NCBI GenBank assembly: GCA_910587645.1
Contig: CAJUNA010000042.1
Location: forward strand, 1 to 64,000
Direction of reading: 5' to 3'
Length of the DNA: 64,000 nt
Source: an uncultured Oscillospiraceae bacterium
Lineage (GTDB): Bacteria; Bacillota; Clostridia; Oscillospirales; Oscillospiraceae
Part shown: piece by piece, positions 58,754 to 64,000 of the stretch
How the letters are laid out: each line of letters begins with the position of its first letter
Numbering within the stretch: the stretch's first letter is position 1
Position numbers and translations under genes: made by a program
Notes under the pieces: model-generated
Databases searched by the model: none
Told to the model about the DNA's origin: nothing
What the model saw: only the letters and a program-made list of their open reading frames with translations

Positions 58754-60493
58754 TCATTCCTCCTTCCCGCCCAAGGCGTTCAGCTTGCACAGCTGCGTAC
58801 ATACGCCGCAGCCGGTGCAGAGGGTGCTGTCAATCACCGCCTTGCCATCCCTTATGCTGATGGCGGGGCAGCCAATCTTCATGCAGGATTTGCAGCCTGC
58901 GCACTTGTCCGGGTCAGCGTGGACCGGCCCTGGGTGCTTCACGTATTTCAGCAGCGCGCAGGGCCGCCTGGAGATAATCACGGACGGTTCATCCGCCGCC
59001 AATTCCTCCTTCACCGCCGCGTCGCAAGCCGCCAGGTCGTAGGGATCTACCACCCGCACCCGGCGGATACCCACGGCGCGGCACAGGCTTTCCAGGTCAA
59101 TCTTAGCGCAGGGGTCTCCTTTGAGGTTGAAGCCGGTGGTAGGGTTCTGCTGGTGCCCGGTCATGCCGGTGATGGAGTTGTCCAGGATGATGACGGTAGA
59201 ATGGGACTCGTTGTATGCCGTGTTAATCAGCCCCGTCACGCCGGAGTGCATGAAGGTGGAGTCTCCAATCACCGCCACCGTCCGGCTTTCGCTCTCCCCG
59301 CCCATAGCCTTGTTAAAGCCGTGGAGGCCGGAGATAGACGCACCCATGCAGATGGTGGTATCCATCGCACCCAGCGGCGCAACGGCCCCCAGCGTATAGC
59401 AGCCGATATCCCCCAGCACGGTCAGCTTATTTTTCGCCAGCGTATAGAACAGCCCACGATGGGGGCAGCCCGCGCACATGACCGGCGGACGGGGAGGAAT
59501 ATCCCCCTCCAGCTTCACGCCGGCGGGAAACGCCTGGGACAGTTCCGCCGCCACTTTGTTCTGGCTCAGCTCGTCCACGCGGGGAAAATGAGCCTTGCCC
59601 ACGCAGGCCAGCCCCAGGCTCCGGCAATGGTCCTCGATAAAGGCGTCCAGTTCCTCCACCACCACCAGCATGCTGACAGATTTCGCAAAATCGAGAATCT
59701 TTTTCTCCGGCAGGGGCCAAACCATGCCCAGCTTCAGCACCGGGTATGTATCGCCGCAGGCTTCCTTCACATATTGGTAGCTGGTCGACGAGGTGATAAT
59801 CCCCATTTTATGGCTACTGCCCGGTTCAACGCGGTTGATGGACGCGGTTTCCGCCCACTCGGTGAGTTTCCGCAGCCGCTCCTCCACCACCGGATGGCGG
59901 CGCTTGGCGTTTCCGGGCATCATAATATACTTGCCAGGATTTTTCTCATAGGGCTTGGCGTCCGGCTCTACCCGCTGGCCGGTCTCCACCACGCTTTGGG
60001 AGTGGGCGATGCGGGTACACATCTTCAGCATCACCGGCGTATCGAACTGCTCTGACAATTCATAGGCCAGCTTGGTAAACGCCAGCGCCTCGGCGGAATC
60101 CGACGGCTCCAGCATAGGCAGCTTGGCCGCTCTGGCGTAATGCCGGGAATCCTGCTCATTCTGGGATGAGTGCATCCCCGCGTCATCGGCCACGGCGATG
60201 ACCATGCCTCCATTGACGCCGGTATAGGAGATGGTAAAGAGCGGGTCCGCCGCCACGTTCAGGCCTACATGCTTCATACCGCAGAAGCTCCGCCGCCCCG
60301 CCAGGGACGCGCCAAAGGCAGCTTCCATGGCCACCTTCTCGTTCGGCGCCCATTCGGCGTAGATTTCCGGATATTTCGCGGCGGCTTCCGTAATTTCCGT
60401 ACTGGGGGTGCCGGGATAGCTGGAAACAAAGGCACACCCCGCCTCATACAGCCCCCGGGCAGCGGCTTCGTTGCCCAGCATCAATTTTTTCAT
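58754..60493 (-). CDS. iorA: Indolepyruvate:ferredoxin oxidoreductase, alpha subunit
   Basis: 579 residues. Pyrimidine-binding domain first (SSYPGTPSTEI, EWAPNEKVAMEAAFGASL), then the thiamine-diphosphate domain with GDIGCYTLG and GDSTFMHSGVTGLINTAYN. A C-terminal 2[4Fe-4S] ferredoxin has CAGCKSCMKIGCP and CTGCGVCTQLC. Oxygen-sensitive cytoplasmic enzyme of aromatic amino-acid breakdown. ATG 60493 follows AGGAGG. Lies between the acyl-CoA ligase and iorB. Confidence 0.95.
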   Translation of the reverse strand: MKKLMLGNEAAARGLYEAGCAFVSSYPGTPSTEITEAAAKYPEIYAEWAPNEKVAMEAAFGASLAGRRSFCGMKHVGLNVAADPLFTISYTGVNGGMVIAVADDAGMHSSQNEQDSRHYARAAKLPMLEPSDSAEALAFTKLAYELSEQFDTPVMLKMCTRIAHSQSVVETGQRVEPDAKPYEKNPGKYIMMPGNAKRRHPVVEERLRKLTEWAETASINRVEPGSSHKMGIITSSTSYQYVKEACGDTYPVLKLGMVWPLPEKKILDFAKSVSMLVVVEELDAFIEDHCRSLGLACVGKAHFPRVDELSQNKVAAELSQAFPAGVKLEGDIPPRPPVMCAGCPHRGLFYTLAKNKLTVLGDIGCYTLGAVAPLGAMDTTICMGASISGLHGFNKAMGGESESRTVAVIGDSTFMHSGVTGLINTAYNESHSTVIILDNSITGMTGHQQNPTTGFNLKGDPCAKIDLESLCRAVGIRRVRVVDPYDLAACDAAVKEELAADEPSVIISRRPCALLKYVKHPGPVHADPDKCAGCKSCMKIGCPAISIRDGKAVIDSTLCTGCGVCTQLCKLNALGGKEE

Positions 60494-60571
60494 AGGGGAA
60501 AGACCTCCTAACCTTATCAATTCTTTCCAAAAACAGCCTTACATGCGCTGAAAAGCCATAGGCTGAACATG

Positions 60572-62209
60572 TCAATTGCTGGTCTGCGCTTCCACCAGCC
60601 GTCCCTGGCAGTACTTCTCCCGCAGGACGGGCTTCTCGATTTTTCCGGTGGGATTTCTGGGCACCCGGTCAAAAATAATCCGGCGGGGCCGCTTATACCG
60701 GGGCAGCTCCTTGCAGAAGCGTTCGATTTCCTCTTCTGTGCAGGCGCAGCCCTCCTTGGCCTCGACCACCGCCGCCGCGATCTCGCCCAGGCGCGGTTCC
60801 GGCAGGCCGATGACCGCCACGTCCTTGATTTTCTCATGCCGGCGCAGGAAGTCCTCGATCTGAACCGGGTAGATATTCTCCCCGCCGGAGATGACCACGT
60901 CTTTCTTCCGGTCCACCAGGAAGATAAACCCATCCGCGTCCATCCGCGCCATATCGCCGGTATAGAGCCACCCATCCTTTAAGATTTCGGCGGTGGCTTC
61001 CGGGTTCTTGTAGTAGCACAGCATCACGCCGGGACCTTTTACCGCCAGTTCGCCAATTCCGCCCTGAGGGGTTTCCTGGCCCTGTTCATCTACAATTTTC
61101 GCTTCCCAGTGGCAGCCGGGAACGCCGATAGCCCCCACCTTGTGGAGATTCTCTACCCCCAGATGGACGCACCCGGGACCGATGGACTCGCTCAGGCCGT
61201 AGTTGGTGTCATACTGGTGGCCAGGGAACACCTGCTTCCATCGTTTGATAAGGCTGGGGGGTACCGGCTGTGCGCCAATGTGCATCAGCCGCCACTGATC
61301 CAGCAGATAGTGGCCCAAATCCACCTTCCCGGCATCGACCGCATCCAGCAAATCCTGCGCCCAGGGTACCAGCAGCCAGACGATGGTGCATTTTTCCTCC
61401 GTCACCGCCCGTAGGATCCACTCCGGTTTCACTCCCCGCAGCAGCACGGCCCTGCTCCCGGAAATCAAGCTTCCGAACCAGTGCATTTTTGCCCCGGTGT
61501 GGTATAGCGGCGGGATGCACAGGAACACGTCGCCCCTGGTCTGGCCGTGATGGCGCTGCTCGGTCTCGCAGGACGCTGCCAGGGCGCGGTGGTTGTGCAG
61601 GATGGCCTTCGGGAACCCGGTCGTACCGGAGGAGAAATAGATGGCGGCGTGATCCCCCTCCTCCAGCGCCACCGGCGGCGGGCTGGAGGAACAGAAGCCC
61701 ATCAGCTTTATGCAGTCCTCCCCGTAGGCGGGCTTGTCCCGGCCTACGAAGAACATCATCCGCACTTTGGAAAGCTGGCCGTATACAGCGTCCATCCGGC
61801 TGATAAACTCTGGCCCGAACACCAATGCTTCCACATCCGCCAGCTCCAGGCAGTACTTGATTTCCTCGCCGGAGTACCGGAAATTCAGCGGCACCGCCAC
61901 ACATCCCGCCTTCAGTACGCCAAAGTAGATCGGGAGCCACTCCAGGCAGTTCGTCATCAAAACCCCCACCTTGCTCCCCCGCTCCATGCCCCGGCTGAGC
62001 AGCAGGTTGGCAAACCGGTTAGCCCGCCGGTCGAAGTCCCGCCAGCTCAGCGCCCTGCGGTAAGGCGCGTCCGGCTGGGCGTTTTCGATCAGGCTGGCTT
62101 CCCGCCAGGTGAGGGCTTTATCCCGCTCCTCCGTGGGGCTAAGTTCCACCAGGGCGGTCTCATCGCCATAAAGCCGGGCGTTCCGCTCGAGAAAATCGGT
62201 AATGACCAT
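60572..62209 (-). CDS. AMP-forming acyl/aryl-CoA ligase
   Basis: 545 residues of the ANL superfamily: P-loop-like SSGTTGFPKAILHN, YGLSESIGPG, YTGDMARMDADGFIFLVDRK and the C-terminal NPTGKIEKPVL with catalytic Lys. It makes acyl-CoA via acyl-AMP. Operon position with iorAB suggests arylacetates, or in reverse energy recovery from aryl-acetyl-CoA, but fatty or branched acids are possible. ATG 62209 is 6 nt after GGGAGG. Confidence 0.88.
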   Translation of the reverse strand: MVITDFLERNARLYGDETALVELSPTEERDKALTWREASLIENAQPDAPYRRALSWRDFDRRANRFANLLLSRGMERGSKVGVLMTNCLEWLPIYFGVLKAGCVAVPLNFRYSGEEIKYCLELADVEALVFGPEFISRMDAVYGQLSKVRMMFFVGRDKPAYGEDCIKLMGFCSSSPPPVALEEGDHAAIYFSSGTTGFPKAILHNHRALAASCETEQRHHGQTRGDVFLCIPPLYHTGAKMHWFGSLISGSRAVLLRGVKPEWILRAVTEEKCTIVWLLVPWAQDLLDAVDAGKVDLGHYLLDQWRLMHIGAQPVPPSLIKRWKQVFPGHQYDTNYGLSESIGPGCVHLGVENLHKVGAIGVPGCHWEAKIVDEQGQETPQGGIGELAVKGPGVMLCYYKNPEATAEILKDGWLYTGDMARMDADGFIFLVDRKKDVVISGGENIYPVQIEDFLRRHEKIKDVAVIGLPEPRLGEIAAAVVEAKEGCACTEEEIERFCKELPRYKRPRRIIFDRVPRNPTGKIEKPVLREKYCQGRLVEAQTSN

Positions 62210-62243
62210 GGGCATCCTCCCCATCCGTTCAGAAATTTAACCG

Positions 62244-62334
62244 TAAGAACCTGTATCCTAGGCGTGGGATGCCAGATGGGCGAGGGATTTTGCCGCCCAG
62301 ACGGCGTCAAACGCCTGTGAATATAGGTTCTAAG
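62244..62334. repeat. 91-bp imperfect palindrome in the ligase leader
   Basis: The ends (AAGAACCTGTAT...AGGCGT and ACGCCT...ATAGGTTCT) pair, and the middle continues with TGGGCG/CGCCCA, so the whole element folds as one long hairpin. It looks like a dispersed palindromic (REP- or MITE-like) repeat. Only one copy was seen in this window. Confidence 0.55.
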
Positions 62335-62340
62335 ACGAAA

Positions 62341-62368
62341 GAAGCCCCCGCCAATGCGCGAGGGCTTC
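62341..62368 (-). terminator. Hairpin downstream of glsA
   Basis: GAAGCCC/GGGCTTC outer stem with a weak TTTCGTCTT tail on the minus strand. It either ends glsA or attenuates the ligase operon, since the ligase promoter lies upstream of it. Confidence 0.5.
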
Positions 62369-62385
62369 GAATCATCCGTTCTTTC

Positions 62386-62414
62386 ACTTTATCACTTTTC
62401 ATCGAAAAAGTCAA
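62386..62414 (-). promoter_or_regulatory. SigA-type promoter of the ligase-iorAB operon
   Basis: Minus strand TTGACT, 17-nt spacer, TAAAGT, giving a leader of about 170 nt that contains the hairpin and the long palindrome. Confidence 0.65.
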
Positions 62415-62460
62415 CGGTTTTCGACAAAGCCGGATACGGGCAGGACGGCCTGTGAGGGTT

Positions 62461-63378
62461 TTAGAAAATACTCAGATATAATTCCCGGCTCAACCGCTCC
62501 AAAAGCTGGATTCCCGCCAAACTATTGCCCTTGTGATCCAAGGCGGGGCCGTAGATGCCGATGCCCATACGGGTGGGGACTACGGCCATAATACCGCCCG
62601 CCACGCCGCTTTTGGCGGGGATGCCCACCCGGATGGCGAACTCGCCGGAACCGTTGTACATGCCGCAGGTCATCAGGATCGCGTTGACATACCGGGCCAG
62701 GGAGGCGGGGAAAATGCGCTCGTTGGAATCTGGCAGCCGCCCCCGGTTGCTCAGCACCGCCCCGATATGGGCCAGCCCCCGGCAGTCCACGCGGATAGAG
62801 CAGGCCCGGAAATAGCAGTCCAGCACCGCTTCCACATCATCCTCCAACAGCCCGTAAGATTTAAGCAGATAGGCCAGCGCCCGGTTTTTGCTGCCGTGGC
62901 TTTTTTCGGAGCGGTAGACCGCCTCGTCAACCCCGATCTCCGGATCTCCCGCCAGCCGCCCTGTCAGCTCCAGCAGCCGTTGGAACCGCTCCGCGTAGTT
63001 TCCTCCCCGGATAAGGGTACACATGACAATGGCGCCCATGTTGACCATAGGGTTGATATGCCGGCTGTCCAGGGTCCGGTCTCCGGCGTTGATGGCATCA
63101 AAGGGTTTGCCGGTAGCTTCCACGCCCACCTGGCTCTGAACCACTTCCGGCCCGTTGTCCAGCAATGCTTGCAGCAGCAGAATCGGCTTGACCACGCTTT
63201 GCAGGGTAAAGCTTTTCCGGCAGTCCCCTGCCCAGCTATGCTTTCCCTCGCTGCCAATAACGTAGACACCCAGAGCATCCGGGTCGCTTTTCGCCAACTC
63301 CGGTATGTAATCCGCCACCTTGCCCATGCTGGTAAAGGGGCGGCATTCCTCCAATAGCCGCTCTAAAAGTTCTTCCAA
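62461..63378 (-). CDS. glsA: Glutaminase
   Basis: 305 residues of the serine-dependent glutaminase family, deamidating glutamine to glutamate. SxxK motif Ser61-Lys64 (TLQSVVKP), then NAGDRTLDSRHINPMVNMGA and IPAKSGVAGGIMAVVP. The frame starts at TTG 63378 with GGGAGAG upstream; the next ATG would remove conserved sequence. Glutamate production also fits acid resistance. Own unit, upstream of the ligase operon. Confidence 0.93.
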   Translation of the reverse strand: MEELLERLLEECRPFTSMGKVADYIPELAKSDPDALGVYVIGSEGKHSWAGDCRKSFTLQSVVKPILLLQALLDNGPEVVQSQVGVEATGKPFDAINAGDRTLDSRHINPMVNMGAIVMCTLIRGGNYAERFQRLLELTGRLAGDPEIGVDEAVYRSEKSHGSKNRALAYLLKSYGLLEDDVEAVLDCYFRACSIRVDCRGLAHIGAVLSNRGRLPDSNERIFPASLARYVNAILMTCGMYNGSGEFAIRVGIPAKSGVAGGIMAVVPTRMGIGIYGPALDHKGNSLAGIQLLERLSRELYLSIF

Positions 63379-63528
63379 CGCTCTCCCGCCTTTCTAATAA
63401 AATATGCGCTAAAGATTCTACATAATTGTATCATAAACAGGCCGTCGCCGCAAGAGCTTTGGTGATATTGCCGGAAGATAAACACAAAAAACCGGCGCAG
63501 TCCGCCAGACCGCGCCGTCACCGTTTCT

Positions 63529-64000
63529 TTACCCTCCACAGGTCAGCACCATATATCCTCCGTATACAGCCAGCAGCGCGGCCCCCTGCCAGCGCCGGAA
63601 CCGGGCAGCCGCCATTGCCGGAACCACTGCGATAATTCCCACAATCAGGCAGGCGGGCAGGTCGATCCGGGCTGAAACTGGGGACACCGGTAACGCCCTC
63701 CCAGAGAGCAGCGCACTGAGGGGCAGGATCATGGTCAGATCCAGGATGTTCGCCCCCAGGATATTCCCCACGGACAGTGCCGACTGCTTTTTTACGATGG
63801 CGGTCACCGTGGTTACCAGCTCCGGCAGGGAGGTCCCTACCGCTACGATGGTTACCCCGATCACCCGCTCGGAGATACCCGCCAGCCTTGCTAAGGCGCC
63901 TGCGCTGTCCACCAGCAGATCCGCCCCCAGCACCACCGCCGCAGCGCCGCAGGAAAATTTAAGGCATTGGAAGAACACCGCCCGTTTCCGCGGCGTCTCC
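63529..64000 (-). CDS. Na+/Ca2+ exchanger family protein, C-terminal part
   Basis: 157 codons visible; the 5' part lies beyond the right edge. The alpha-2 repeat is present: VIGVTIVAVGTSLPELVTTV followed by VGNILGANILDLTMI. These acidic and Ser/Thr residues form the ion site of CaCA-type exchangers (YrbG/CaxA-like). Four to five helices visible. The ATG/GTG within the window near 63978 is internal, as the frame is open to position 64000. Confidence 0.9.
   Translation of the reverse strand, partial: ETPRKRAVFFQCLKFSCGAAAVVLGADLLVDSAGALARLAGISERVIGVTIVAVGTSLPELVTTVTAIVKKQSALSVGNILGANILDLTMILPLSALLSGRALPVSPVSARIDLPACLIVGIIAVVPAMAAARFRRWQGAALLAVYGGYMVLTCGG

Noticed and set aside
62209..62380. 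T-box or known riboswitch in the ligase leader
   Set aside because: No T-box sequence, specifier loop or antiterminator could be found; the structure is a simple long palindrome.

Overview
The window looks like chromosome of a spore-forming, GC-rich (by eye about 58-60% GC) gut-type Clostridia, most likely Oscillospiraceae (Flavonifractor/Lawsonibacter/Oscillibacter-like). The basis is sporulation genes (bofA, the DUF2508 partner, BclA-like collagen proteins), S-layer-homology proteins, strong Shine-Dalgarno sites with frequent TTG/GTG starts, and anaerobic 2-oxoacid:ferredoxin oxidoreductase genes. No genome comparison could be run, so the placement is inference.

Layout. 1-6235: one end of a decaying Tn1549-type integrative element, read leftward: a replication/HTH gene remnant, then parA and a frameshifted parB. 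A low-GC two-gene cargo (a STAND-like P-loop ATPase and a two-helix membrane protein) lies between the rep remnant and parA. The element abuts, and appears to have truncated, the first of two collagen-like spore surface genes (6205-7855), which are followed by a family 2 glycosyltransferase. 9180-18015: housekeeping (rqcH-mrnC, a cation/H+ antiporter, cspA, mntR, glgX, a ZIP transporter, tadA, DUF2508-bofA). 18083-21130: one ORF joining an MFS transporter to a GH2 glycosidase. 21500-26219: a small protein, a sigma/anti-sigma pair, a lactonase and a Tritrichomonas-type IMP dehydrogenase. 26283-35693: an IS fragment, TetR, a diguanylate cyclase, GNAT, prmC-DUF1385, a two-component system with a lipoprotein, and a LexA-like XRE-S24 repressor. 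36000-36966: a tRNA-Thr/tRNA-Tyr operon and a divergent three-gene cassette ending in a sigma-region-4 protein. 37033-43526: two YitT proteins, a WG-repeat/SLH surface protein, paired DnaA boxes, LysR and a Gate-domain membrane protein.

43819-57381: sugar and cell-wall metabolism (permuted GH3, AraD-type aldolase/epimerase, nagA), a candidate small RNA, a low-GC secreted cysteine-rich peptide, hslO, an unpaired ABC half-exporter, an SLH protein, an ATP-binding protein, and an M20 peptidase coupled to an LD-carboxypeptidase. 57498-64000: a streptothricin-acetyltransferase-like GNAT, an acyl-CoA ligase-iorA-iorB operon for aryl-pyruvate oxidation, glutaminase, and the C-terminal half of a Na+/Ca2+ exchanger.

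Most promising for novelty: the ATPase/membrane-protein operon in the mobile element, the MFS-GH2 fusion, the small-RNA candidate at 49.3 kb, the DnaA-box pair at 40.16 kb, and the cassette at 36.3-37.0 kb.
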